DNA of 64,000 nt, from positions 42,023,501 to 42,087,500 of the forward strand of contig NC_065886.2 of NCBI RefSeq assembly GCF_932274485.2. The letters run 5' to 3'. This DNA is from Patella vulgata (lineage: Eukaryota > Mollusca > Gastropoda > Patellidae). Below the pieces are notes generated by a model. The model ran no database searches. It had not been told where the DNA came from and saw only the letters and a program-made list of their open reading frames with translations. Shown in pieces: positions 36,831-48,730 of the stretch. The translations under genes and the position numbers were made by a program. The number at the start of each line of letters is the position of its first letter. The stretch's first letter is position 1.

Positions 36831-37561
36831 TTAATGCAAACAACTGGATACAGTTTCCTTGGAAAAGCCACCAGTGTAAGAACTGTGACAGGTAGGATTT
36901 GGTCTTGAAAATCCAACATTTGCATCCTGGCCCACATCAGGATCTAGACCAACAGAGGGATAGACAAAAAAAAGTTTTAAAACTAGTAATTAATAAATGC
37001 ACTATATACCAAAAGGCAATTCAAGTATCCTAAAAGTAAATATGAAACTGCAAAACAATCGCAGTAAGTCTGAAAAAATCTCAGTAAATGGTTTACAAGA
37101 AAAAAGAAGTAAAAAAAATAGAAAGATTGTACTACACCTTTAATTTTTAGTATCAAAATAACAAAAGGAAACATCAACCTAAAGACATTCTTAAACATGG
37201 CAGCATTAAATGGACTTGGATTCTATCTTACAGATGCATGTCCCCTAAATGCTCAAATATCGACACATTAATAGCCAATCAAGAAGTTTATCATTACATG
37301 TTGATGGACATTAAGTCTTCTTGATCAGCTCATAATGAATGAATGAATCAATGTACACCCACCATTATAACATTTGGAGACTTAAGTAGAGATCTCCAGA
37401 CGTAAACACTGAGATGGAAATTAAAGGTTCCTATCTGTGGTTTCGGAAATAAGCATGCTATTTGCATAACTTTTCAAGAAAAGAGATAATCCTCTTCTAC
37501 TTGAAATGTAAGTATTCTGGAAATTCAATGGTTATGCTGGGGTCTGTTTGTTTTGTTAGTG

Positions 37562-37838
37562 GAGCTACAGTGGCTAGGTGAGTGTAGCACTGACTTACAA
37601 ACCAGGTGGTCCCAGGTTTCGATCCCCCTGCTGGCTAAGAAAATTCTTTAGGATTTTCCAAATTGGTAGACCCTTGAAAATGTTGCAGGATGGAGGATGG
37701 CTAGCAAAATAGTCTTGTTGTTTCATTGGTATGAAAAAAACAATTGCTCTGGGTGTAAACGAACGTTTGACAGTTATAATTCCAAGAACAGTAGGTCGAA
37801 ATGCGGCTCTCCAGGCAAACTATTTCATTTCATTTTGC
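37562..37838 (+). mobile_element. SINE family A, internally deleted
   Basis: The Pol III head is present (A box GTGGCTAGGTGAG, B box AGGTTTCGATCCCC at about 37614-37627), followed by the first part of the body (GTTGCAGGATGGAGG, GTTGTTTCATTGGTATGAAAAAAAC). It then jumps to a TATTTCATTTCATTTT tail. Roughly the 3' half of the body is missing although both ends exist. Confidence 0.75.
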
Positions 37839-38407
37839 CTGGTGGCTCTTATGTTCTGATCAACTCTTAAGATACATACTGAAATCAGATTATATAATAA
37901 TGTATGAAATAATGAACACATATGGTGTCTTATTAACTCACAAAGTAGATAGTGGGGTTAAATCGTGGGTTAAATTGACTTAACTTTAAGACTGAAAGCC
38001 TAGTGTGTGATTATGTATGAAAATAGAGCGCTAAGTTCCTTGGTGAATGAAGGCTAGTGATTGTGGTCTTAACGTCAATAATAAGATGGTTCACTTTAGA
38101 TTGGGTATTTATACCAGTAATTACAGCCGTCTGTTAATTAATAAAACTGGTAATTGTCCAATTGAAGCATGCAGACGTCTGATGACAAGTGTCATGGAGG
38201 GAAATTATGTCACAGCATGAACAGACCATCATATTGACACATTGATTAGTTCAACTGCTGATTACCAACAATCGTGATATCGGCATTAAATAAAGTTTCT
38301 CTTTCTATTCATTATTGAGTGCATGGCCATGAAACTACCGAGACAAGGATATTTACCAACTAGATTGTCATCCATTGTCTATTATCTACTGTCGTTTCTA
38401 TCTTATT

Positions 38408-38471
38408 GATAATTCATGAATCCATTTTTATTAAAGGAGATAATTCATGAATTCATTTCTATCAAAAGATA
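38408..38471. repeat. 31-bp tandem duplication
   Basis: GATAATTCATGAATCCATTTTTATTAAAGGA is followed directly by GATAATTCATGAATTCATTTCTATCAAAAGA. Period 31 bp, few differences. Confidence 0.85.
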
Positions 38472-38590
38472 ATTGGTTTATCTTTCTTGAAATATATATC
38501 ATTTTCGTTGAGCTATTTTAACACCGAAAAAAAACTGAGGAGTGGTAACATGTGTAGTTTAGGAAAATTAAGCAGGTGCTCCACGTAGGA

Positions 38591-38850
38591 GAGACAGAGA
38601 CAAATGGGGTTTAATGTCCACTCGACACAAACTAGGTCATTTCGGGACTAACATATGGTTTAATTTTATTTCAATAATTCGCTTGCGCGTTCGGGTCTTT
38701 AGCAGTGGGAAGAAACCCATGAGGTTGGACAGGTGACCCTACTCCTTGTCACGTACAACTGGGGATTCGAAACCACGCCAGTTGACTCAATGACAGACTT
38801 TATGATACAGCGCGCACGTGCTAACCATTCAGCCATCCACCCCCCCCCCC
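38591..38850 (-). mobile_element. SINE family B, full-length copy
   Basis: A 260-bp element bounded by perfect 12-bp direct repeats CTCCACGTAGGA (38579-38590 and 38851-38862). Reading on the minus strand it has a 5' run of G, a tRNA-like head with A box TGGCTGAATGG (38825-38835) and B box GGTTTCGAATCCCC (38761-38774), a body, a conserved end GGACATTAAACCCCATTTG and a short TC-rich tail. The internal promoter looks intact. A 61-codon frame on it is not a gene. Confidence 0.93.
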
Positions 38851-38869
38851 CTCCACGTAGGAACGAAAC

Positions 38870-38914
38870 GTACGAAGGAACCATGACATCATAACAGCCA
38901 TCTTGGAATTGTAA
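38870..38914 (+). repeat. 45-bp dispersed repeat, copy 1
   Basis: Matches 39691-39735 at 40 of 45 positions, the shared core being CATCATAACAG followed by CATCTTGGAATTGTAA. It sits just after the family B SINE. Origin unknown. Confidence 0.7.
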
Positions 38915-38949
38915 ATATAATACTTTGATCCTTTTGAGACTAACATATG

Positions 38950-39150
38950 ATTAATCCTACTTACAATGTTCATGTATTCAATGCCAACGAGAATTTTGCT
39001 CAGGCAGCAGCATTTCCATTTGAACTCTAATTGCCAAGCGTTTTCTTACCAATCTGTTTTTTGTCTCATCCAAATACCAAAGCAACACTTTACTGTCTTG
39101 TCAGCACTGCAGGTGCTACCCACGAAAAAGAATCTCTCGAATACTGCACC
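38950..39150 (-). mobile_element. SINE family A, diverged copy
   Basis: GAGAATTTTGCTCAGGCAGCAGCATT, AACTCTAATTGCCAAGCGTTTTCTTAC and TTTTTTGTCTCATCCAAATACC follow the family A body in reverse. Head and tail are not clear. Confidence 0.65.
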
Positions 39151-39639
39151 ATGAACATTACATTAACTTTGATTTTAATCAATAAAGTTAGTTAGCTTTT
39201 GCTTTCACCACCTCCTAATATTACATTGTGAAACGTGAAATCAATTGAGGACCACTTAATATACAGAAGGCATTGTCACACGTATTGACATAAAAACCAT
39301 ATTTCTAGTAATTAGCAGATTGGACATTATCATCAATTTCTGAACAAATAAAAAATATTTAATTTCACAGACCATGCAAAAGGATGCCCCTGGAGAGATT
39401 TACAGTAACATTCTTAACCAGGGCTTATAATAACAAAATCCATTAATAATAGGAAACGATCTCATTGCAGAGCTAAATGCATATCTGCTGCAAATTTTTT
39501 TTCATTAGATATTTTCCATTATCGACAACCAATTGCTTGGCTAATTGGCTCAACAAAGAGTTCGATAGGAAAAATTAGGTGATGATTATGATCTTTTCAC
39601 TTGGAAATGTTGAAACAAGTACAAACGTGCTATATAAAC

Positions 39640-39690
39640 CAGCAACTGTCTGTGATATTACCCTCTGTGGAAGGGGAAGTTAAGCCCTAC
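39640..39690 (+). mobile_element. SINE family C, 3' fragment
   Basis: CTGTGATATTACCCTCTGTGGAAGGGGAAGTTAAGCCCTA matches the 3' end of the family C copy at 57470-57712 (GCAATATCACCCTCGGTGAAAGCGGGCGTTAAACAC). Confidence 0.6.
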
Positions 39691-39735
39691 GTATGAACCA
39701 ACCAGGACATCATAACAGTCATCTTGGAATTGTAA
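39691..39735 (+). repeat. 45-bp dispersed repeat, copy 2
   Basis: Second copy of the sequence at 38870-38914, 89 % identical, beginning directly after a SINE family C 3' end. Confidence 0.7.
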
Positions 39736-39776
39736 CCTCATATCCAAAATCGAAAGTCAAATTGTCCAATGAGAGC

Positions 39777-40033
39777 TGGATAGCCGAATGGTTAGCACGT
39801 GCGCGCTGTATAATAAGATCTGTCATTGAGTCAAATGGCATGGTTTCGATTCCCCGGTTTTATATGACAGGGGGTAGGGTCGCCTGTCTAACCTTGTGGG
39901 TTTCCTCCGGGTCCTCCGGTTTCCTCCAACTGCTAAAGACTCCTACATGCAAGCGAATTATTAAAAGAAAATTGAACCATGTTAGTCCCAAAATGACCTA
40001 GTTTGTGTCATGTGGACGTTAAACTCTCTCTCC
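39777..40033 (+). mobile_element. SINE family B, full-length copy
   Basis: The head carries A box TAGCCGAATGG (39781) and B box GGTTTCGATTCC (39842-39853). The body has GTGGGTTTCCTCCGGGTCCTCCGGTTTCCTCC and the end GTGGACGTTAAAC followed by a short TCTCTCTC tail. Unlike other full-length copies it has no G run before the head. Possible decayed duplication GTCCAATGAGA / GTCCAAAGAAC around it. Confidence 0.9.
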
Positions 40034-41719
40034 AGTGGTCCAAAGAACAATCATGCCAAGTTTCATGCTGATTGTAGTCAAATTGGCCGAGCCATAGAAG
40101 AAGTAGATTACCAAATGTAGGCAAGCAGTTCCAGGTTCAAAAATAATCTTTATAGCTAATGTGTGATCAAATCCTAAATACATACAGTTCTGTTTATGAA
40201 CTTTATTACTCAAAATTTCGTTGGTTAACAAAAATGGCCAATCATAACGCTATTATTTTGAGATTAATAGATCTGCATGACAAAAAAAAAATTTCCAATA
40301 CAAAATTGTCTCCCAAAAGACATTATTTCTAATATTATATTATACCCCCACCCCCCATCACCCTTCCACCGAAACCTCTAATTGCTTTTAGAATATTAAG
40401 ATTCAGGGAAGGGGTAAAATATATAGGTTGACTATATATATTTTCGGGTCGGCTGAAAAATGATGCTCCTCTGCACTGAAAATTGAAAATTGCTCCAAGG
40501 GTCAATAACTTCTAATCTAAATCAGGTATACTTGATGAACACAGAATATAAAAACAACAGCATCATGTTTTTATTCTGGTGAAACAAAACAAGAGATGAA
40601 GATATGATGACGGCCATTTAACACCTCCTCATATCAACCTCATCATCTTCACCCTTAATACAATACAAAACATAACATAAAACCCCTGTTAAACAGCAGT
40701 AAATCTCTATGACAACAAAAGTAACGCTTCCTTTTAATGTTGATATATCAAACCTATAATTATTGTGGATAAATATCATGGTATAGATTTCTTACATACA
40801 TCGTGTAAAATGTTCCTTAAACAATAAAAGTGATCTACAAGCAAATTACCTTTGGTGGCTATTTTTTTTTTGTTTCTTTGAGACCCATATCATTGCTTTG
40901 TAATAGAAAATTGTCACTGTCATTTGTAACATGTCAAGATTTGGCTGTATTGTATTGTATCATATATATGTGTTAAATCTAGGTATATAAAGACTATCTA
41001 TTACTTATATTCAAATCTATTTAAACACGCCTGATAAAGAGGACTTGATGGATGAGATCTAAGTAATTCTATCCTCGAGATGTGGATGGTAAAAGATGGC
41101 TGGATGTCTTTTGTAAATGAAAGCTTCCCAACTTACTCCCCTGTAAGTGTAATTGATTTGCCGCAACAAGATTGATCTTCAGAATCGAGTGAAATACCAA
41201 GGGGATGAAAAAAGCTAACAACAGTCTTTTCGTGCCATGCGATCCTGTCAATTATATCTGTCAGTTAGTCTATTGTGCTACCAGAATAAAAGTTAAAAAA
41301 CAGATCTCCTTTTGACCTTTTTGTTGTTTTTCTGGTAGAGAGATGGACACCCAGAGACTCGGTACAATAAACCTTAAAAAGAAATATTGTCAGATCAGAG
41401 TTATGTTTTCTTAACTGATTAATATCTCATAATCTTAGATCAAATTCTCTACATGTGTCATGCTTTTCACTTCTTCTTTTTTTTCTAAGAATAACATGGA
41501 AAATTTATCGACAATACATGTCAGTCAAAAAGAAAAACTGTTGTCAGAAAATTAAATTTTCATATTTTTTGTCGTATTCAATGCTTTGATACCTGGGGGG
41601 TGTGAAGTAAAAGTTTTATCAAGGACAAAACAATCGAGGCTATTGTTATATATATATTTTTGAAAGAATGTTATCCAAGGACATCAACAGTTTTTAAAGG
41701 TCAATAATACTACCATGAA
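40034..41719. other. AT-rich unique sequence
   Basis: No supported gene. A 60-codon minus-strand frame at 41069-41251 has a hydrophobic stretch (LLLAFFIPLVF) and a GTAAGT donor-like site inside, but no ATG in frame, so it was not called. Confidence 0.35.
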
Positions 41720-41975
41720 CCAGGAGGTGCAGTTGGCTGCCAGACCCCAGTGACAAGAAGACACCATAGGGCGGGGGTGAGGGGGGTTCTCCTCTCAGAG
41801 TTTAGGGGGACTGGGGGGCCTCCACCCGAGAAATCTTTTGAAATTTCGACCTGAAATGGTGGGCTGTAGAGTATATCCCAAACGGGAAATCATATAAATA
41901 GTTCTAAGTAGAAAAAACTATCTCAGAGAGGGGACCAGTAGGAAGGGGGTCCCACTGCCAGTCTGGGCCCGATGA
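41720..41975. mobile_element. Possible GC-rich DNA-transposon remnant
   Basis: A GC-rich island in AT-rich DNA. Its edges CAGGAGGTGCAGTTGGC and, read inward from the right, GGGCCCAGACTGGCAGTGG are loosely alike. Inside, TTCTCCTCTCAGAG (about 41789) and its rough complement CTCAGAGAGGGGACC (about 41923) are inverted. No clean flanking duplication. Confidence 0.3.
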
Positions 41976-42587
41976 TATCAGTTCGCGATTCTTGTCAAGC
42001 GAGATGGTTGAGTGAGAAACAAGAGCCCGACGAAAATATTGGACAATTAACAAGACTGCAACCTATCAGCCAGAAATAATATTTCAGGTTTTGGGTTATG
42101 GAAACATTTCTGATATCAATTTTCTGATGCCAACACCCCCAACGTGGAATAGTTGGTATCATTTTTTTTCTTCTAACCGATGCCCCTTGGGGTCCCCCTA
42201 CCAAATAATTTCAAAACTCATCGAAAAAAGGCCACCGAAAAAAGGCCAAAATATAAAAAAAATATTTTCTTTTGTCACCAAAGCATTTGCCTCTCTGTTG
42301 CCTTCGCAATGATCCGTCACTGCTCCTCCCTCGGAAAATTTTGAAAATTGGACGGCCGCAAACACGTTTTCCAGCCCAGAAAATCGTTCTTTAGCAAACT
42401 CTGAATAATAAACATAGTGACAAGACAGGGGCCTCACAACAGTGGGCCATTGGGCAGGTCAGTACAAAATATATGGCAGATAGATGTCAGAAGATAACCA
42501 ATAATATGAGACTGGGTAAAAGGTGCCACGTCCCTAAATGATGATCCCAGACTGCTGTCTATTACAAACAGTAGTTATTTTAGAACT

Positions 42588-42621
42588 ATGGTCGACAATT
42601 TTTTTTTTCGGGGGGAGGGGG
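42588..42621 (-). mobile_element. hAT-like MITE family 1, fragment
   Basis: ATGGTCGACAATTTTTTTTT followed by a G-rich run is the reverse of the central part of the element at 10694-10868 (C run, then AAAAAATTGTCGACCAT). Confidence 0.6.
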
Positions 42622-42805
42622 CGCTGGCTATGGGGCTGCCATGAAGAAAATGTTTAAAAAGCTGTTTTTTTCCACCAAGAGTAATATCTATTAAAGACAC
42701 AAGAAGCCAGATAACTCACATATATTTCACAAGGTTTAAATATGAACTAATTTAATGTAAAGACTGTTGCTTTAAAAGGAATTAAAGATGCTGTCCCGGA
42801 AAAAT

Positions 42806-42853
42806 TTCTCTCATAGCACACTGTATGGCCGTTGCCCGTCTTTATTTTAAGGA
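42806..42853 (+). mobile_element. SINE family A, fragment
   Basis: AATTTCTCTCATAGCACACTGTATGGCCGTTGCCCGTCTTTATT corresponds to the part of family A just before its 3' end. Confidence 0.75.
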
Positions 42854-43017
42854 AAGGAACTCACCTGAATGAGGGGAGAGGGAATCCATTGGGTCAAGCA
42901 CCTCCTCTTGGGTTGTCAATTTAATTTTACTGAAAACGACTTAATCACCCTACACAAATTAATCTGTTATTGAAAAAATTTGGCTTATCGTCAGATTAAC
43001 AGAAGAATATGGTTATG

Positions 43018-43092
43018 TTATTATTTCAATTTCCGTCTTCATAAATCCAGTTGTTGCAGAAAAATACCACGTTAAACCCCTTTCATTTTATT
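43018..43092 (+). mobile_element. SINE family A, 3' fragment
   Basis: CCGTCTTCATAAATCCAGTTGTTGCAGAAAAATACCACGTTAAACCCCTTTCATTTTATTTC, ending in the family A tail. Confidence 0.75.
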
Positions 43093-43222
43093 TCAATAAT
43101 TCTCTTACGCATCAGGATCTTATGAAGATTAAGGAAATCTGAAGAAAACAAACAAGGTGAGGCAGGTAACTTTAGATCTAACAAATATACCATCAGTCCC
43201 AAGGATATACCACTTGGCCAAC
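43093..43222 (-). mobile_element. SINE family B, partial
   Basis: TCAATAATTCTCTTACGCATCAGGATCTTATGAAG and CAAGGTGAGGCAGGTAAC match the middle of family B in reverse. It abuts the preceding family A tail, with the two fused at the word TTTCAATAATTC. Confidence 0.6.
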
Positions 43223-43232
43223 CACCCTTGAA

Positions 43233-43234
43233 AC

Positions 43235-43267
<33 letters not shown>

Positions 43268-43465
43268 GAGAGGGTTAACATGCACCCAAGGAAATTTTGG
43301 GACTAATAAATGGTACAATTTTATTTTGTGTGGGTCTTTAACAGCTGGAAGGAAATCGGAGAACAGAGAGAAAACCAACCCGGTTAGGCACATACAAGTG
43401 TGGGATTGAATCCAATCCACTTGACTCAATGACCATTTTAAGATTAATTCGGTTGACCATGCCCT
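43233..43465 (-). mobile_element. SINE family B, near-full-length copy
   Basis: Starts with a (GA)n tract (43234-43273), the reverse of the (TC)n tail, and runs through GGGTCTTTAACAGCTGGAAGGAAATCGG and CCAACCCGGTTAGGCA to a reversed head TTGACTCAATGACC. The head is diverged. ACCCTTGAA before the tail (43224) recurs at 43503 and might mark the ends, leaving about 38 unexplained bases on the right. Confidence 0.8.
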
Positions 43466-44460
43466 TTTCTCTTTGGCAATGGAAACTTTACCTTTTTCAT
43501 CTACCCTTGAACAATTGCATGATTGAAATGACTAGATAATGAACACAACTGAATGAAATGAAAAGCAGACGTGAGCAGGTGTTGCATGCACATTGATTAA
43601 TTACTTTATAATCTTAGAAACAATCCTTTACTCTAAGTTCCTGCTTTAATCCATAATCCTTATGTAAAGCTCCCTGTTGATGGTTTAACATTGTATGTGG
43701 TAGCTCCCCACTGATTTAATTACTGTACATCCCACAATAATGATGCCATTGTTGAGAAACTTCCAGGCACTATTCACAGAGACTACACGTCAACTTATGT
43801 CTATAAATGGTATTGGATGTCTAGACTGTTTCTGTGTTTAGGAGCTACTTATTGTTTTATATATTGCACGAACTGTATTTTTATCACTACCGGTACTAGC
43901 GGTATTGCCAGGAATCTATGTCTCAGCTAACGGTCAGTTTAATGAAAATTAAATTAAATGGAATGGGCATTAAGTTATTGCATCACTTTATGGAGACCAT
44001 TTCAGATGATCAGATAGTATATCTTGTTTATAATTGTTTATCTGAATTATGCCAGAGGGTGAATTGTCACCAGGAAGTGACATATCACAAGCATGGCCAG
44101 TGTGAAAAAAGGAGCTTATATAACGATAAAACTAGACATCTCAATTATTTTTAGCATTCTCCCCAATTTATAAATGTGTTTCTTCACACATAAACTATAA
44201 ATTTATCTGTATTCATTGTGTTTTAAGTTTGAAATCTTTTAAATACCTAATTTCACTTTGAGTGACAAATATCATTGTAACAAGGCCCCCCATAAACTAC
44301 CGAAATCCTTGTCAAGTAAATATCTAACAGGTGCAGGGTGGGAACTGGGTTGATGAATCTTAAACTTAATTCAGACTGATCTGTATTGCATAAAACCTGG
44401 CTTGCACATCTAGATCTTTCTTGTAAATCAGCCATAAGAGTATTGGAACAATTATCAGCA

Positions 44461-44711
44461 TGAAATGAAATGGGGTTTAACATCCTACTGTTCTGCTCTG
44501 AACTGGGCTAATGAAGATGGGCATACACCATACAGTGTGCCATGAGGGAAATTTTGTCTGGACAGCAGCACTACGGCCTACTCTTATATCGAATTCCAAC
44601 TGTCAAGGGATCTTTTATGTGCATGCCAATGTGTACACAGGACCTAGATTTTTCATCCTATCCTAATGACTAGACAGCTGTCCTTGTCTGGCCCTCCATC
44701 CTGCATCACTG
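44461..44711 (-). mobile_element. SINE family A, 5'-truncated copy with duplication
   Basis: A well-preserved body from TGAAATGAAATGGGGTTTAACATCC to CCATCCTGCATCACTG, lacking the Pol III head. It is flanked by ACAATTATCAGCA (44448-44460) and ACAATCATCAGCA (44712-44724), 12 of 13 identical. It therefore integrated already truncated. Confidence 0.92.
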
Positions 44712-45974
44712 ACAATCATCAGCAAAGAATAAAATGGTTGCAATGATTGTAAATATGAACCTCAAGCCCAAAATTACACCAAATTCTACTTAAAAAGTTA
44801 CTGCATTTTGATAAAACCAGCCTAACAGATAATGTTTTTTTTTCTCCTTTATTTTACAGGAATATATGGGCAGGTTATCCCCCCTCTCACGCCATCCCGG
44901 ACAAAAAACGGAATAAATTTCTCCTCTTGTTTTTTAATTTATGGCCTCAGTTGGCAGGTTAGCTGATACCATAATCAATTTAACCCTGCGCAACCAAACA
45001 ATTCGTGATTCAATGTGACAAAGAATTTCTAAAATCTATCTGTCTTTAACCCCTTACAATTAATGTCCAACCTATTCACTTTCTCTCGAAAAATCGTACA
45101 AATATGCGAACACATAGTACATGAGTAACACCTAGCTGACAAGATGGCCACATACAATTAACCAACAAACGGTATTAGTGTACCATCTGCCTTGATACAC
45201 ATAAATTCTCAATTTTCATGTTCTTCATTAATATCTTTATTATATCAGTCACATCTTAAAATACAGACAAGCAAAAACTTAACGAGGGGCTCGTGGACAT
45301 ACCATGTCACTGCCCCTCCCTTCGCTAAACACAATTCGTTGGACAATTTCTAAAGTGTTTATCTTTCAAAAAACATTTTTTTAAGATGGATGTTATTTTT
45401 GGAGAGGGTTTCTCATATGAACTTATATCTACACCATGCAACGTATTGTACGAATTCACAATCGTTGATTTTATCTATTTAAAACCGCTTTCTATCGATG
45501 TTTGTTTATTCATTGTTTCTCTTTTCTATCAACAGATCCAGCCCTCCTGAATCCTTTCATGTCTATGCAAACTTATATCGAAAGAAAAGCAAACACATGC
45601 TTAAATGTTATTCATCGGTTTTTCCTTTCATGTCTATAAGGTAGTTGATAATTGAATGAAATATATCCACTAAAGAACTTTGCGAAGATTAAAATGCATT
45701 GAAGCAACTAATATTTGTGAATATACGTAGACATGAGATAGGATAGTAGAATTTCTCTTTCATTTCATACATTAGGGGTTTGAAACAAAACGATGTCATC
45801 TGCCTTTGTTATTGATGAAAAATAGAAGTTTGAAAAAATAGGGTACCCATGATGACTAAAAAAACAGGAAAGGACGGGAATAGATTTAATGTTTAATAAC
45901 CATATTGTCTAGGAAAGGCAAGAAAGGGAATTTTAAAATGTCCTTGGTCATTTTGATATTTTACAAGGGGTAAT

Positions 45975-46130
45975 AATTTTTTATGGTCATATATGGAATG
46001 CCAGGGAGGAAATGTTTGTATGGAATGTGGCACTTGCCCCGGTTCTTCATCAAATTACAATTGTAAAGCTTTCTTTTACATGCTTGACAATGTGCTACCA
46101 CAGACTATTGCAATGACCAGGCATTGGACA
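45975..46130 (-). mobile_element. SINE family A, decayed copy
   Basis: GAGGAAATGTTTGTATGGAATGTGGCAC, TTCATCAAATTACAATTGTAAAGCTTTCTTTTACATGC and GACAATGTGCTACCACAGAC follow the family body in reverse. Confidence 0.55.
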
Positions 46131-46171
46131 TAAAAAATTATAAATTCAATCCCATCCCATATAAAAAAAAA

Positions 46172-46462
46172 AATGAAATGTCGTTTAACGTACTACTGTT
46201 CTGCTGTGACTGGGCTAATGAAGACGGGCTTACGCCATACAGTGTGCTATGAGGGAAATTTTGCCTGGACAGCGGCAAAGAGATCTTTTATGTGCACGCC
46301 GTTGTGTACACGGGACCTCAGTTTTCCGTCCCATCCGATGACTAGACAGCTGTCCTTGTCAGGCCCTCCATCCTGCACCACGCCGGAAAATCCTGATGAA
46401 CTTTCTCTGCCAACACCGGAAACCCCTCTCACATTGGGTTTCACAGCTGGGCACCACACTGC
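46172..46462 (-). mobile_element. SINE family A, copy with internal deletion
   Basis: The left edge is an A run then ATGAAATGTCGTTTAACGTACTACTGTTCTGC. Near 46275 it jumps from GGACAGCGGC to AAGAGATCTTTTATGTGCACGCC, deleting about 35 bp of body, then continues to CCGGAAAATCCTGATGAACTTTCT and a diverged head. Opposing frames of 64-97 codons here are SINE-derived. Confidence 0.85.
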
Positions 46463-48730
46463 TTGAACATTGAGGGTATTCGTCATAGGCTACAACCTCC
46501 AATTTATACAATATTGATGTAGGAAATATGTAGGTTGCATAGGGGGGCCTCAAACCTAGAATGTCTCTATTTTACCTGGTTGCTCTTCAACAAAAACATA
46601 TTTTAAACCAAAACATTTCTGAGATGATTCAAATGGCTATTTATATGTGAAGACAAATTTTTAGTTTAGCAAATTACTCTGTTTGGTATAAACTTATTGC
46701 CACTTTAAACATTCAAAATTTATCTGATCTATGATAACCTCATTGGCTTAAAATAGGTTTTGTCATGAATTATACCATTTGCACAGATATATTTCAACAA
46801 TAACAATTATGCCTGTAACACATGAATAGAAATAAAAAATAAACAAAATATTCATATCAATAAATAAAATAAAAGTAATTTTTAAAAGCGCTAAAATATT
46901 TTTGCTGTAACTTGCCTTTGGGTAAAAAAAATGCTGAGATAAACATAATGCTCTGTTTGTTTGTAACAGACCTGACATCCAGTCTTTTGTTCCAGATTGT
47001 GTTCATGCATTTATCTTTCAATCTTGTACAAACCTAGAACGAGAAACCAATTAGTAAATGAGGAACAATGATCAATAGATGGACAGAGAAAGAAAATTAT
47101 TAATAATTATTATAGAGATACAATAACACTATCAACTGAAAGAAATCATTCTTGCAATTAGATAGAAATGCATAAAGAATTGATATGGATCCAATATTTT
47201 TAAAATCCTCATCTCCTTGGAATAACCTGCCCAGATTGTGTCTATAAATGGCTTATTTCTTTCTCAGTTTTGCACGAAGATGGACGATCTGCTAGCGCAT
47301 GATTAATTATATTAAATAATGAGAATGTACTAATTTTCATATTTCTTTATCAGAACCTTTATCAATTCACTGAGTGCAACATGTTTTCCATTTATGTGAC
47401 AAGAAAAGGTGCCTGAAAACCCTACAATTCACAACTCTAAAACGCAAAATGACTCAATATTTTTGCTGCAGTAATTTTAGATTTTAAGTTTTATAAGAAA
47501 AATAGTTTCAGCTGATATCATATGTATATAATGTTACAACAACCTGTAATTATCTGTGCATGGCTGGTTGTATAACTATGTATCACTAAAGGGGGATTAT
47601 CACTCACATATTCAAAATAACTTTAGTCTGACCCTCTTATTAAAAATCCAAGGACTGACTTATTGGTGTGGTAGTTTTTCATTAACATTTGCTGAACACC
47701 TACACCAGTGAAAATATTTGTAAAATGAAAGCCAAAATGCCTATTTCTCAATGATGGCTTGGCATATCAGTCTTAATTTTGCATAAAATTAAATTTGAAT
47801 ATTCTTGAGCTAACTTTTGATGAAATATGTTAGAGGGGAAATAAAGAGATTTTATCTTGAATTGTGTTATTCTACATTGACTGCTTGCAAGACCAACTGG
47901 AATATGTTGGTTCTTGTTGAACACGGATTAAAAATCTTGCTTCCTAAATCTTAGGATAAAACCTCAATTAAGTAACAAAAAGTACTTTATTGCTCCTCAC
48001 AAAAGCTTTTACTTCTAAATTTTGAAGTTTCTAAAAAATTTTACACAAAACACTGTTAGATTTAAATGGGTTCAAAATCCTGAAAAACTACCACATAAAC
48101 AGTCAATTGGTTTGGACTTAGTAGAGCTCGGTTATTTCATTTTAATTCAGAAATACTAGAATGGGTGCAGCAAACATTCTATAAGGTGATAATCTCATGT
48201 ATAAACCATACAGAAATAAACATTGTCTGGCTCATACAATGCATAAACCTGTGTATTTTTGTTGTTGTGAATATATAATAAGTCAATAATCTATATAATA
48301 TGATTAATATGTAGGTACATATACCCAACACCTATAATAACCATATTATCATAAATCACATGTGGACCAGGCATATTTATTTCAGATTATTATTAGATTT
48401 ATTCTATTCACACTTCAAACAAAAAAACTACTATGAATTCGCAAAATATAATTTGATACAATTGTCGATTGTTAGTATGAACAATATGCCAGGATCGAGA
48501 AAATAACAATCTCTTTTTAACTGTATCTACATGAATGAATTAGACTATTATGCGTTCTTTCAATGTGGCCGCTAACAATATTCATGCCATTAACTATAGA
48601 AATTTTGCGGCACACTTCTACCAAATGATTTTTAATCCTTTAAAAGGTAATTGTCCTTCATATTATTTTGCTTTTGTCGACTTGATAAAAATAAGTTGTT
48701 TTATTCTGGCTCTGTCTGGACTATTAACCA
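46463..48730. other. AT-rich unique sequence
   Basis: No gene or repeat recognised. Confidence 0.4.

Noticed and set aside
41069-41251. Minus-strand frame with signal-peptide-like hydrophobic stretch and a GTAAGT site
   Set aside because: There is no in-frame ATG; an upstream stop directly precedes a TTG. Not enough to call a first exon.
43918-44154. 78-codon ATG frame with several cysteines
   Set aside because: Reads somewhat like protein, but no family, splice signal or conservation evidence is visible; kept only as a note.
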